22,742 nt of DNA from a virus. A program made the position numbers and the translations under genes. This document shows positions 5,587-17,200 of the stretch, piece after piece (within the stretch, counting starts at the first letter, position 1; each line of letters starts with the position of its first letter). The stretch covers positions 1-22,742 of IMG/VR virus record IMGVR_UViG_3300033571_011451. One strand, given 5' to 3'. A model generated the notes under the pieces. That model was not told the origin of the DNA and searched no databases. It saw only the letters and a program-made list of their open reading frames with translations.

Positions 5587-8500
5587 ATGGCAACACAGAA
5601 TATAAACATTGGCGTAAATGTCAGTGACAATGGAACAGCCAAAAAGACTGTTAAAAACTTCCAAGAAATAACACAGGCAGCAACCGAAGCCCAACGCGCA
5701 GCTGCTGGCATTAATGTGCCAGTTAAAAGCACAATGGCACCTGGTGGTACTCCTGGATCGCGCAAAGCAGCAGCGCCTACTGGCTCGCAACAGATGCTAA
5801 GCGGCGAAGAATACGGCCGCGCTCGCGGCACCGCTGGTACTACTGGTGCTAGTGCTCGTGACTTTGCAAACCAAGCACAGGGTCTTGGTGGATTAGTTCG
5901 CCTATACGCCACACTAGCTGCTAACGTATTTGCGGCTAGTGCTGCTTTTACTGCACTTAAAAATGCTGCTGATACTACCAACCTTATACGAGGATTAGAC
6001 ACGCTTGGCGCTGCCAGCGGTCAATCACTGGGCTCACTAAGTAAGCGACTGGTTGAAGTAACAGACGGGGCTATCAGCATGCGCGAAGCAATGACCGCAA
6101 CTGCTCAAGCCAGCAGTGCAGGCATGAGCGGAAAAAATATTGAACGTTTGGCCCTGGTAGCAAAAAACGCGAGTTTAGCTCTTGGTGTGGCTATGCCGGA
6201 TGCCCTAAGTCGCTTAAGCCGTGGTATTGTTAAACTAGAACCAGAATTGTTGGACGAACTAGGTTTATTTACAAAAATCGGCCCAGCTACTGAACGTTAT
6301 GCCTTAGAAATTGGCAAAAGCGTTAATGCACTAAGTGACTTTGAGCGTCGCCAGGCATTTGCTAACGCAGTATTAGAGGAAGGCGAAAAGAAATTTGGTG
6401 CTCTTGCAGAAGCAGCAGCAAACCCTTATGACAAGCTATTAGCCACATTAAAAAATGTAATACAATCTGGACTAGAAGTAGTTAACAAAGTTCTAGTACC
6501 AGTGGTTTCTTTGTTAGCAGAATCTCCTGCTGCACTTGGGGCTGTGTTAGCTGGTATAGGGGTAATACTGCTAAAGCAAGCACTACCTGCAATCGGGCAA
6601 CTTCGCGCAGGTTTACGCAACAGCGCCGAAGAAGCTTTAAAAACCGCAGAAGCCTTTAAAGCGTCTTTTGGAGACAAATTCCAAACAATCCTAGAAAGAC
6701 GCTTTAAAATACCAGACTTAGAGGCAGGCGTTAAAAAAGCTCAGGCTGACCTAGACAAATTAAAAGCACCAAAGAATTTAGTTTCTGTACAAAAGTTAGC
6801 TGCAGGTGATGCAGCTAGCCTTACAACTGTTAAAAACGTTTTGGCAAATAGAAATGATATTGTTGAAACAGGCATGCGCGGCAGTAAAAAAGCTTCTGAA
6901 GCGCAAATCGCTTCAGCCAAGCAGGAAGCTTTGTACATACAAAAAACAATTGATTTATACCAGCAGAAACAAGCACTTGCAACTGCGCGCGAAGGTACTG
7001 AAAATGTTGCTAATAAACCGCTAAGTAGATTTGATCCTGAAGTTATTGCGCTACAAAAATACGACAAACTACGTAGTAAAGTAGACCAAACTAACGCTAT
7101 ATCTAATGCTGCTCAAGTAGCTCAAATTTCTGGAATTAGAGTAGCGTGGCAGTTATTAAATCAGGAGATAGCTGACAAAGGTATAACTGGGTTTGCTAGA
7201 TTTAGTACCCTTGCACAAGGCGGGTTAGCTGCTGTGGGTACTCGCATAATGGGAGTATTAAGTAGTTTAGGGCAAGTTGGGCAAGTTATTGGTATTGCAG
7301 TTGCCGCTTTCACACTATTAGACTCTTGGTTTACAAAAAATGCTAAACAAGCAGAAAAGCTAAACTCAGCTTTAACAACTGCTCAAGAAGCTATGGCTAA
7401 CGTTGCACGTACAATAACAGCAGCCTCAACTATTGATGGGTTTGCTACACGCACTATTGCTAATACTGTTGCATTCTCTAACGCATTAAACCAAGTATCT
7501 GGCAGCCTATCTGATATCATAAAACTTTCTCGCGAAACTGATAAGGCATCAAACGGCTGGGATAACTTTTGGGACGGCGTATTTTCATTTGTTGGCAAGG
7601 ACAGAGCATCAAAATTAGCAAAAACTGTATCAGGTCAGATTCAGTCTAGCCTTGACCTACTAAAACGTGAAGGTTTAGCTGACGAGTACAAAGCTCAAGT
7701 ACAAAAGATACTACAAATAGATGATATAGAAAATGTAGATAAAGTAGCCGCTGCATTTAAAAAGCTAAGCAAAGAGCAGCAAAATGCGCTAATATCTATT
7801 CAAAATAATTCTAATAGACTGCTTGGAAACGCAGGTTCTGCACTGCAAAGTTTCAAAGATAAAACGGATGAAGCATTAAAAGCACAAAAAACTTTAAGCA
7901 ACTCATTCTTAGATACCAGCCCTGCATTTAAGTACGGTGAAAGTCTAGTTGCGGTAAGCAGTAGCTTAAACGCCTTAATTGCACAAGGGCCAGACAGAGT
8001 AGCACAAGCACTGGAAGAAATTTCTACTAATATGGAAAAGGCCGCAATGTTTGGGCCAGAGTTTGTAAACGCGTTTGGAAAGATCAGCGCAGAATTTGGC
8101 AAGCAAAAAGCAGTTATAGATGGTTTAAATAGCGCTCTAGTAACTTATCAAGAGCAACTAAGCCTAGCAAATACTAATGCTGGTACACGTGGTGCTTCTT
8201 TTACAGAAACCGAAGGTGCTCCCTCTGCAATGCGTGGAACTTCCACACAAGATTTAGCAAGTGGTCAAGGTCCTAGACAACAAGCAAGCATTGCTAACAG
8301 CAATGTTCGCGAAGTTCAAAAAGCCTTGCAGGCAGCCCCCCGTGATGCTGTAGACAAAAGTATTGCTTTAGTAGAAGCTGCCTCTAAAAGTTTATTTGAA
8401 CGAGGAATGGCTTTTATTGGTAAAGCAGTACGAGAAGCTCAGACTGCAGCATCAGTAGCAATTGGTAAAGCTTTAACATCTAACTTAACAGGTCCGCAAA

Positions 8501-11500
8501 AACTACAAGCAGACGCAGCATATGCTCAGCAAGAAATAAAAGCGCGTTTGGCTGATATTAAAATATCCGAAGAAATGCTGGATACGCAAACTAGTCTTGT
8601 AAATGAGATGAAACTAGCAAATGCACTACAAGCAGAAGCTAATGCCTTACAAAAAAATGCAGGTAAAGCAGACCAATCCGCAGTTACAGCTGCTTCTAAA
8701 GACGTACAAAAAGCTAGATTAGGTGCAAGTGGAGTTGGTGCAGCCGGAATGCTAAATTCAGACTTATTAAGCGATAAAGAAAAAGCTAATATCAAAGCAG
8801 ACATAGCTCGTCAGAAAAGTATACAACAAGCAGCACTTAAACCGGCAAAGACACTTGCTGGCGGACAATTAACTGCAAGTCAGCTTGGTCTAAAAGGAGA
8901 CCTACCTTTAGCTCAACTAGCTCAAGAAGAAGAATTGAAGAAAATAGCGGATAAGACCACTGCTAGTTTACTTGCAAGGCAAGAAATAATGTCAAACATT
9001 GCAAGTGTAACAACAGCAGAAATTATTGCCAACAAACAAAGCCTAGATTTAAAAGAAAAAGCCAATCAACAAGCAAGAGAGCTTGAAGAAATTACTGCAA
9101 GAATTCAGCAAGCAGAAAGCAAATATGCAGATGCTGTTAACTTACAAGATCGCGTTGCTCAAGACACTCAACTACAACAAATTAGCTTTTTAAATAAAGT
9201 AAAAAAGGGAACTGAAGAAGCACAAAAAGCAGATACGTCTGTAATTGATGCAAAAAATAAACAACAGTTAATCGTTCAAGAACTATCGGATCTAGATAAA
9301 CGATATGAAGTATTAAAGTCTACCAGCGAGTTAGAAAATCAAATAGCTGTTACACGATTGGATACTAATAGTCAAGTATTAAATCTGCAAGCCTCTGTTA
9401 ATGAGTATTCACAAAAATACGTTATTGCATTGCAAACATCCCTGGACAAGGAAAAGGCTTTATTAGATAGTAATATTGCTATGCAACAAGCCCAAGATAC
9501 TTTAAACCAAAAACGTGAAGCTGCTGAAATAAGAATACAGGCACTTACGGCTGATGGGGCGGAAAAAAATAAAGCTTATATTGACGCAGAAACCTCAGAG
9601 TTAGCTAGACAAGAAACACTAACTAATAATGTTATAGCCGGGTTAACTAATCAATATAACTCAAAAGTGTCTTTGCTAGATCAAACAAAAAAGATCAATA
9701 CTCAGCAAGCTAAATATAACGAGCTATTACAAAACAGTAGCTTACTCGCCACATCTTTAGCAGATGTTTTTGGAGACATGGGAGCCAAAATCGGTGCTAT
9801 GACTAGTGCAATCACGGAATTTGCGGTAGCAAGTGAAAAGAATGCAAAAAGTTTACTAGATTTAGAAACAAAACGTGCAGCAACAACTGACCCTAAATTG
9901 CAGCTGGCACTAGACGAAGAAATTGCAACTCAAAGAACTAAAAATACCCGTACGGAACTAGCAGGTAATGCAAAGCTAGCCGGATCGGCCAAAAATTTGT
10001 TTAAGGAAAAAACTGGTGCTTACAAAGTGTTTGCAGTTGCTGAAAAAGGTTTTCAACTAGCAAGCTTAGCTCTTGAAATAAAAACCAGTTTAACAAAACT
10101 GGGTTTGTGGGCAGCTGAAGTTCCTGCTAAAGTTGGAACCGAAGCTGCGGTAACCGCAGCAGCAACCGCAGGTGCAGCTGCCAGAGCGCCAACTACATAC
10201 GGTGAAATCGTTGGCAACTATCTTGCAAAAATACCCGCCCCATTTGGTATGATTGCTGGTGTAGCTGCTGGTGCATTCTTTTTAAGTTTACTTGGTAAAA
10301 GTGGTGGAGGCGGGGGTGGCGGTTTTATACCAAACGCTGAACAACGTCAAGAAACTCAAGGCACTGCAATGGGTTATAATAGTGAAGGTGCTAAAGTTCA
10401 AGTACGTCGCGGCGTATTTGGGGACACAGACGCTAAGTCAGAGTCAATTGCTAATTCGTTAGAAATTATCAAAGATAACTCAGTGGACGGTTTAAGTTAT
10501 AACAACCAAATGGTTGATTTACTAGCTAGTATTGATAATGGTATTAATAATACTGCCAAAGGTTTATACGGTATCCAAGGTTTACGTAGCGGAAGTATGT
10601 TTGGTACTGTCACTGGTTCACAAAGCGGTGGTGGATTACTTGGCTCAGGATTTTTAGCCAGCAAAACTTCGCGTAGTATTACTGACAGTGGCTTAATAAT
10701 CGAAGGTACTTTCGCACAACTGGCCAGCGATACTAATGCAGCAGTTATCGACTTCTTTGAACAAGTAACTGTGTCAAAGAAAAGTTGGTACGGCAAAACC
10801 AAAACTTGGGTTGAAGAGCAGCGCACAGAAATTGACGATGCTACTTCAGATTTCTTTCAAGACATATTTGGTAATGCTACTAAGCTGTTTGTTGAAGTAG
10901 GTAAAAAAGCCGGTATAGAAAAAACAGCAGTAAATCAAATTCTTGGCACCTTAGACATAGGTAAAAACTTTACCAGCTTACGCGGTTTAAAGGGTGAAGA
11001 CTTCCAAAAAGAACTAAGTGCCGTCATTGGTACCGTACTAGACGACGCTGCTCTAGCAGTATTTAGTAATTTTAAAAGTTTTGCCAATTTTGGTGAGGGC
11101 ATGTTGGAAACTGTTGTGCGTGTTGTAGACACAAACACCAAGATAAACCAACAAATTAAAAATATTGGAATAAACTCTGGCGAATTAAGCTTTGCTATAA
11201 CTGAAACACTTGCCGATATAGCTGGCGGGCTAGAAACCTTCCTAGAACAAACTAACTTTTTCCGCGAAAACTTTTTAACTGAAGCCGAACGTTTAGCTCC
11301 GGTTCAAAAAGCTGTAACAGAAGAAATGGCCAGACTGGGTTTTGCAAGCGTAGATACCCGCCAAGAGTTTAAACAACTAGTGCAAAACTTAGATTTAACT
11401 ACTGATGCTGGTCAGCAAAATTATCAAGCACTAATAACTGTTGCAGAAGGATTTGATCAGGTAACTACCGCAGCAGAAGATTTTGCGGCAAAAACCAAGT

Positions 11501-12789
11501 CTATGCGAATGAGTATCCTAGAGCTAACAGGCACTCCAGAACAGTTATTGGCTGCACAACGCACCGAAATATTAGGCGAAACCGATGAACGCTTACGTAC
11601 AACGCAACAATACATTTTTGCGCTAGAAGATGTTAAAGACGCAGAATCCAACCTAACAAAAGCTCGTGAAAATGAAGTTAGTAGCTTAAAGCAGCAAAAA
11701 TCCACAACAGATTCTACTATTAATTCACTTAAAAATTATATTAATTCTCTGAAAAAATTCAAAGATTCTTTATTGCTTGGTTCAGCGTCACCGCTAACTC
11801 CTGCACAAAGATATGCCGAATCTAAGAGCCAATTTGATGCAATTTTAGCAACTGCAATGGGCACGGCTGTAACGCCAGAAGAGCAGCGTACAAAAGACGC
11901 TGCGTTAAGCCAACTGGAAAGTTCCGCAAGTGCTTTCTTGGATGCAAGTCGTATATATAATGCAAGTTCCGCACAATACACAGAAGACTTTAGCTTAGTA
12001 CAAAGCGCTTTAAGTAATACAGAAAGTGCACTAATCTCGCAGTTAAGCACAGAAGAAAAATCACTACTAGCTTTAGAATCCCAAATATCGGCACTAGAAT
12101 CTCAACTTTCAGTTAGCAAGAGTATTTTAACTGTGCTAGAAGCTACACAGGCTTTAATTGCAGCACAAGCCACAGCCTCACAACTTAAGTCTGTGGATTT
12201 ACGTCAAACTGCTATGAACACAAAGCGTGCTGTTATAGACGAAGGTAATATATTTGGCGCACAAGGCGAAGTATCTACTCAAAATATTCTTGGACAAAAT
12301 TTAAACGCTTGGATGGGCAATGCCAAAGCCTCAGGTACTTGGGCAGATGTCAATCACTTTTATGATAACTTAGTAAATAAGTGGGGCTTTAACTCCACAG
12401 AAGTTGAGTGGTTATTGGGCGTACCTAAGTCGGAGCTACTAAGCTTTTTTGGTAGTTACAACTTACCGGCTTTTGCTATGGGCACAAACTTTGTTCCAGA
12501 AGATATGGTTGCACAAATTCACCAAGGTGAACGTATTATACCGGCAGCGGATAATATGGAACTAATGGCAAGTGTTGGTAACCGTAATAAAACCAATGAA
12601 ATACTTGTTGCCGAAATTCGCAAACTAAATCAAAAAATCGACTCACTGGAAAAGACTGTGGCTAATGGTTCAATTATCAACGTAGAAGCCACTAACCGCA
12701 ACACAGTTGAAATTACAAATAGTGTAAAAGACACAAAAACAACCGCTTCGTATTCAGAAGCACTTCGTAGGAGAACTCAAGTAGTATGA
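5587..12789 (+). CDS. Tail tape measure protein
   Basis: This 2400-residue protein is the ruler that sets tail length and is later ejected toward the host membrane. TAGGAG (5576-5581) precedes the start. Visible in order: an N-terminal NINIGVNVSDNGTAKKTVKN leader; hydrophobic segments at about 316-335 (GAVLAGIGVILLKQAL), 536-582 (GQVGQVIGIAVAAFTLLDSW) and 1552-1572 (GMIAGVAAGAFFLSLLG); long Ala/Gln/Lys-rich coiled-coil stretches between about 880 and 1480; a run of seven glycines near 1573; and the conserved GDTDAKSESIANSLEIIKDN region just after it. Near residue 2297 comes the FAMGTNFVPEDMVAQIHQGE and RIIPAADN motif common at tape measure C-termini, then a closing coiled coil. At about 0.15 nm per helical residue the upper limit for the tail is about 360 nm. 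No lytic enzyme motif was recognised. Confidence 0.93.
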   Translation: MATQNINIGVNVSDNGTAKKTVKNFQEITQAATEAQRAAAGINVPVKSTMAPGGTPGSRKAAAPTGSQQMLSGEEYGRARGTAGTTGASARDFANQAQGLGGLVRLYATLAANVFAASAAFTALKNAADTTNLIRGLDTLGAASGQSLGSLSKRLVEVTDGAISMREAMTATAQASSAGMSGKNIERLALVAKNASLALGVAMPDALSRLSRGIVKLEPELLDELGLFTKIGPATERYALEIGKSVNALSDFERRQAFANAVLEEGEKKFGALAEAAANPYDKLLATLKNVIQSGLEVVNKVLVPVVSLLAESPAALGAVLAGIGVILLKQALPAIGQLRAGLRNSAEEALKTAEAFKASFGDKFQTILERRFKIPDLEAGVKKAQADLDKLKAPKNLVSVQKLAAGDAASLTTVKNVLANRNDIVETGMRGSKKASEAQIASAKQEALYIQKTIDLYQQKQALATAREGTENVANKPLSRFDPEVIALQKYDKLRSKVDQTNAISNAAQVAQISGIRVAWQLLNQEIADKGITGFARFSTLAQGGLAAVGTRIMGVLSSLGQVGQVIGIAVAAFTLLDSWFTKNAKQAEKLNSALTTAQEAMANVARTITAASTIDGFATRTIANTVAFSNALNQVSGSLSDIIKLSRETDKASNGWDNFWDGVFSFVGKDRASKLAKTVSGQIQSSLDLLKREGLADEYKAQVQKILQIDDIENVDKVAAAFKKLSKEQQNALISIQNNSNRLLGNAGSALQSFKDKTDEALKAQKTLSNSFLDTSPAFKYGESLVAVSSSLNALIAQGPDRVAQALEEISTNMEKAAMFGPEFVNAFGKISAEFGKQKAVIDGLNSALVTYQEQLSLANTNAGTRGASFTETEGAPSAMRGTSTQDLASGQGPRQQASIANSNVREVQKALQAAPRDAVDKSIALVEAASKSLFERGMAFIGKAVREAQTAASVAIGKALTSNLTGPQKLQADAAYAQQEIKARLADIKISEEMLDTQTSLVNEMKLANALQAEANALQKNAGKADQSAVTAASKDVQKARLGASGVGAAGMLNSDLLSDKEKANIKADIARQKSIQQAALKPAKTLAGGQLTASQLGLKGDLPLAQLAQEEELKKIADKTTASLLARQEIMSNIASVTTAEIIANKQSLDLKEKANQQARELEEITARIQQAESKYADAVNLQDRVAQDTQLQQISFLNKVKKGTEEAQKADTSVIDAKNKQQLIVQELSDLDKRYEVLKSTSELENQIAVTRLDTNSQVLNLQASVNEYSQKYVIALQTSLDKEKALLDSNIAMQQAQDTLNQKREAAEIRIQALTADGAEKNKAYIDAETSELARQETLTNNVIAGLTNQYNSKVSLLDQTKKINTQQAKYNELLQNSSLLATSLADVFGDMGAKIGAMTSAITEFAVASEKNAKSLLDLETKRAATTDPKLQLALDEEIATQRTKNTRTELAGNAKLAGSAKNLFKEKTGAYKVFAVAEKGFQLASLALEIKTSLTKLGLWAAEVPAKVGTEAAVTAAATAGAAARAPTTYGEIVGNYLAKIPAPFGMIAGVAAGAFFLSLLGKSGGGGGGGFIPNAEQRQETQGTAMGYNSEGAKVQVRRGVFGDTDAKSESIANSLEIIKDNSVDGLSYNNQMVDLLASIDNGINNTAKGLYGIQGLRSGSMFGTVTGSQSGGGLLGSGFLASKTSRSITDSGLIIEGTFAQLASDTNAAVIDFFEQVTVSKKSWYGKTKTWVEEQRTEIDDATSDFFQDIFGNATKLFVEVGKKAGIEKTAVNQILGTLDIGKNFTSLRGLKGEDFQKELSAVIGTVLDDAALAVFSNFKSFANFGEGMLETVVRVVDTNTKINQQIKNIGINSGELSFAITETLADIAGGLETFLEQTNFFRENFLTEAERLAPVQKAVTEEMARLGFASVDTRQEFKQLVQNLDLTTDAGQQNYQALITVAEGFDQVTTAAEDFAAKTKSMRMSILELTGTPEQLLAAQRTEILGETDERLRTTQQYIFALEDVKDAESNLTKARENEVSSLKQQKSTTDSTINSLKNYINSLKKFKDSLLLGSASPLTPAQRYAESKSQFDAILATAMGTAVTPEEQRTKDAALSQLESSASAFLDASRIYNASSAQYTEDFSLVQSALSNTESALISQLSTEEKSLLALESQISALESQLSVSKSILTVLEATQALIAAQATASQLKSVDLRQTAMNTKRAVIDEGNIFGAQGEVSTQNILGQNLNAWMGNAKASGTWADVNHFYDNLVNKWGFNSTEVEWLLGVPKSELLSFFGSYNLPAFAMGTNFVPEDMVAQIHQGERIIPAADNMELMASVGNRNKTNEILVAEIRKLNQKIDSLEKTVANGSIINVEATNRNTVEITNSVKDTKTTASYSEALRRRTQVV

Positions 12790-14270
12790 AAACAATAGCC
12801 GAAATAATTAGTTGGTTAAAAGCAGCTGATAATATTCGAACTATTTTAGTTGAGATAGATGATGTGTTAGTACAAGGTAGCCAATCGGCTACCTTGTATC
12901 TGGCTAATAGACCATTTGTAACTAACAGTTCTGATATACCAGTTAATACTACTTACGATCCTTGCTTAGTAGGAGGGGTAAGTTTTAGTGAAAACTTATC
13001 GTTAGATAACTCTATTAGTATTGGTTATGGAGATCTTGAGATTGACAATACCGATGGTAGTAAGGACTCTTGGTTAAATTACGTTTGGACAAATCGTAAA
13101 CTGCGAGTGTACATTGGTGATGCTAGCTGGAGCAGAGATGATTATACACTTATTTTCTCGGGACTAGTTTCCGATATTGTAAGCAGAAACAGAGATCGTA
13201 TAAATTTAGTACTTGTGGATAAGCTACAAAGACTAAATAATCCTATATCAGAAACACTGTTAGAAAGCTCTGAATTGGGTAGCGAAACACTTATACCAGT
13301 TATTTTTGGTGAATGTTTTAATGTAACACCACTTGTTGCAAGCAGCAGCGCGCTAACATATCAAGTACACACCGGACCGATTGAAGACATAATTGAAGTC
13401 AGGGACAATGGCGTGCCTGTGAGCTTTACTAAAAATGTAGCTGCAGGTAAGTTTACGCTTAATCAAACTCCCTATGGGCAGATAACATGCAGTGCTCAAG
13501 GTGCCAAAGATGTGGGTATTTATTACAATACCATACCAGGTATAATTCGTTTGATAGTAAAAAGTTATGGGCCAGTAAACACACGTTTAACTGACTCCGA
13601 TATTGACCTAGCAAATTTTCAACAATTTGAAACGCTGTATCCATATCCTGTAGGCGTTTACTGTACTAGCAGAGAAAATATACTTGAAGTATGTAATCGA
13701 CTAGCAAACAGTATTGGTGCGCAACTTACTTTTAGTAATTTGGGTTTGTTAAAATTAGTACGACTGGATATGTCTGGTACAGGTACTTCTCATACCGTTA
13801 ACTCTGTGGACTTAGAGTCAAAAAGTTTAAATATTGCGGATAAGTCTGTGGTGCGGGCTGCAACAAAATTAGGCTACTGTAAGAACTGGACAGTGCAACC
13901 TAGTGGACTAGCTGCAGGCGTTAATCCTGCAAGTATTCCGCTGTTTAACACAGAGTATTTGTTTGAATCTGTTGCTGACACAAGTGTTGCCACTAGGTAT
14001 GTGCTAACAACGGAACCTGAACCAGAAAATACATTGTTAATAACTGTTGCAGGTGCTCAAGCAGAATGTGCACGCCGCAATAATTTGTTTAAAGTTCCAA
14101 GAACAGTTTATTCAATGACAGCATATCCTCACCTGTTGTTAGTGAATTTAGGCGACACAATTAATTTAAATAACTCTCGTTTTGACTTAGCCAATACTAA
14201 ATCTGGTATTATAGTAAGTATTAACAGAGACTGGATATTGGGTAGGGTAACTTTAGGAGTGCTTGTATAA
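12786..14270 (+). CDS. Tail tip / baseplate hub-like protein
   Basis: This 494-residue protein begins in the tape measure stop (ATGA at 12786), with AGGAGA upstream, so its translation is coupled. Position straight after the tape measure gene is where distal tail or hub proteins lie. Visible: an N-terminal YLANRPFVTNSSDIPVNTTY followed by GYGDLEIDNTDGSKDSWLNY and RVYIGDASWSRDDYTLIFSG, a pattern shared by a group of phage tail-tip proteins; a middle VIFGECFNVTPLV; and a mixed alpha/beta C-terminal half ending MTAYPHLLLVNLGDTINLNN and a GIIVSINRDWILGRVTLGVL strand. The last part resembles a hub-type beta barrel. No Tal-like peptidase or lysozyme motif was seen. The function is inferred mainly from context. 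Confidence 0.55.
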   Translation: MKTIAEIISWLKAADNIRTILVEIDDVLVQGSQSATLYLANRPFVTNSSDIPVNTTYDPCLVGGVSFSENLSLDNSISIGYGDLEIDNTDGSKDSWLNYVWTNRKLRVYIGDASWSRDDYTLIFSGLVSDIVSRNRDRINLVLVDKLQRLNNPISETLLESSELGSETLIPVIFGECFNVTPLVASSSALTYQVHTGPIEDIIEVRDNGVPVSFTKNVAAGKFTLNQTPYGQITCSAQGAKDVGIYYNTIPGIIRLIVKSYGPVNTRLTDSDIDLANFQQFETLYPYPVGVYCTSRENILEVCNRLANSIGAQLTFSNLGLLKLVRLDMSGTGTSHTVNSVDLESKSLNIADKSVVRAATKLGYCKNWTVQPSGLAAGVNPASIPLFNTEYLFESVADTSVATRYVLTTEPEPENTLLITVAGAQAECARRNNLFKVPRTVYSMTAYPHLLLVNLGDTINLNNSRFDLANTKSGIIVSINRDWILGRVTLGVLV

Positions 14271-17200
14271 TGGCATCAATAACTAACGCAAGAGATTTAC
14301 TATTACAACAAACAAATCCTAGGCTAGTAAGTGTTTCAAGTAACTTTATTGCACTTACTCCAACAGCTAACTCTTTTAGTAGTACGGCTTCTGGCACTTC
14401 GCCTAGCAGTATACTTGTTACAGCTAATTTATCCGGCGAACTTAGGGGGGCGGTTACTTGGTCTACAACCCCTGCAGTAACTTTTACTACAATAGGTAAT
14501 AACGTACTAAGTCTACCATTTGCTTCTGTTGCTGCAATTAGTTCTGTTACAGTAACTGCAACTTTAGTTGCATATGGCCAAACATACACTACTTCTACGG
14601 TTATATCAAACGTATCTGAGTCCGTTGTATCCAGCCTAAGTCTGAATAATACTACTGTAGCCACAGATGCCCTAGGGGCTGGCGGAAATTACGTATCCGC
14701 AACCACTACTATGAGTATTTTGATAGGTAGTGTAGATAATTCCAGCGCCTGGGCGTATTCTTGGGCAGTGCCTAGCGGAGTAACTGCAGCAGATGCAAAT
14801 ACTAGAACTGTGTCTGTTTCAGCCATGCAACAAGATACGGCTAGTTTAACTTGCACTGCTACTCGTACTGGTTGGCCGACTCAAACAAAAACTTTTACTG
14901 TTACAAAAGCAAAACAAGGCTTTACTGCTAGCTTAGTTAGTTTAACTACCACTGAATTAGTGTTTATTAAATTTAAAAATGGCACACACAATACTAATAG
15001 TGTTACTATTAGTAGCAGTATTCAAAATATACCAAATCCTGTATATACTTGGACAGTAAATGGCGTAGCTCAACCTAGTGTAACTACCCCAAATTTTGGG
15101 TTTAATCGCCCAGCCGCAGTGGGCGTATACACAATACGTCTAACAGTAACTTCTAGCACCAATGCAGCCATTAGTATATCTGATGTTATATCTATTGCAT
15201 ATCTTGAAGAAGGCAGTGATGCACTAACATTTTTATTCAAAGATCCGCAAATTTTAGTAAGTGCAAATAATTTGGGCGTTGTTGAAAATAGTATCACACA
15301 AATAACCAATCACATTATTGGAGCTCGCGGAATTGCACTGCTAACTCCTGGTACAGACATAACATATACTGTTGCCAGCGCTGAAAACTGTGTTGCTACT
15401 ATTACCTCAGTAACTGGTACGTGGAATCAAGAGTTTACAATAACTGGTAGTATTTTCTCTGATGTTAATATTACAAATGCTAAGGTAGTTATAAGATGTC
15501 AAACACCTGGCGGAATTAATGTACTACAAACGTGTTATATTGCCAAAGTAAAAGCAGGGGCTAAAGGTTCTGATGGAGCTCCTGGTAAAAATGCAGTAAT
15601 AGTTGATCTGATTAGTGAAGCCGATGTAGTAGCATCAGCTGCCGACGGTAAAGGGTATACGTTACCTACCGGAAATGCAATAAGACTGTATTCCGGTAAT
15701 GCATTGGTTACTAGCGATGTTACTTATGGCGGAACAGCTACAAAAAATGGATTAACAGCAACTGTTAATCCAGCAACAGGCAGTATTGCACTTAGCGGCA
15801 CTAATTGGACAAGTGATTCCGAAACTTTCAACATTACTGCTTCAGTTGGTTCTGCTTCCCAAAGTATTATTAGTGTGTCCCCCACACAATTTGACGCCAG
15901 AGCTTTAGGTCCTGTTATATCTGTGGATACTATTGCAGCACACCCAACAGCAAGTGTTTTGGCAGCTTCTGGCTTCTTAAAGTACTTATTAGCAACCGCA
16001 AACGGCTCACAAGAAGTTGTTGTTTCCTATAAAAAAACAGGAAGCACAATTAGTCAAAGTGCTTTTACGCTAGCAGACCAGCCGTTGACGTATACTGCAC
16101 CTGTTTCTTCTATTTTGTTTGGTTCCAACGACGATCACGACACATTATTTGTAGATGCTGATGGTGCTGGCATACTGTCTCTAACTAATACTAGTACTCT
16201 TACACAAGGCAATTATCGTAAATTTAGGGGTAGCCAAGAACTTACAAGTGCGCAAACACTTAGTGCTACTACTAAGTATGATGTAACTAGTTTAGTATCT
16301 GGAATAAATTCTACAGTTGTTAGTTTTCCTCTTACTGGTAGCTCCATAGCACTTAATTTTGCTACTGTAGCTGCCAAAGTAAATAATGGTACTGCATTTT
16401 CTTTCAGCAACACACTTCTTGCAAATTTTACAGGCATAGGTCAAGCCGTTAACAATCTGTGGACTATTAGTGATGGAGTAAATCAGTTTATTATTGGCAG
16501 ATATGGTAATAATACTGCCTGTATTGTAACTGTTAATTTAACCAACGATACTATTTCTTTAATGCAAGAATTGGTTTTAAGTACTGCACCAATACAGACT
16601 AATTTTACTGAAGAAGACGCAATAGGAACTCAACTGTTCTCTGTTGATGGGGCAACAACTTGGTGTTCTAATACTCTGTATTATTATGGCGGCACTACAG
16701 GTTGGAAATCTAATACCAACGTTTTTAGTACCACAGGAAAGTTAAGTTTCTCAGCAGGAACATTAGACACCCAAACTGATATGGATATCTGGGGGTCTGT
16801 TGATACTGCTGGATTTGTTTGGTTTGCTGATTGGGGGCACGATGACGGGGGGCTATTTAATCTTGGCAATGATGATAGACTTGGTACTCGCCCTACTAAT
16901 ATACGTTATACCCCTAGTTTTATTAGTTCGATAGGGGATATTTATAGTGCTGACTATTCTATTGCAAAATCTCGTGCTGGCAGTGACGCCATACTTATTG
17001 ATTTGCTAAGCGAATCTGATATAGTAGCAACAAATGCAGAAGGCCTGGGCTATACACTACCCACAGGCAATAGTTTAAGACTATTCAGGGGCGGTACACA
17101 GCTAACCTCTGGTGTAAGTTATATTGGTAACAACACGCAGAATGGGCTGCTGTTAATTATTGACGCTAACAGTGGTGCAATCACCCTAAGTGGAGCTAAC

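Noticed and set aside
5478-6002. Minus-strand open frame of 174 codons over the tape measure start
   Set aside because: It covers the perfect promoter, leader and start of the tape measure gene on the other strand, has no recognisable protein pattern, and fits a shadow of an Ala-rich gene.
14221-14664. Minus-strand open frame of 147 codons at the hub/tip junction
   Set aside because: Shadow of Thr/Ser/Val-rich codons; it spans the TAATG junction of two well-supported + strand genes.
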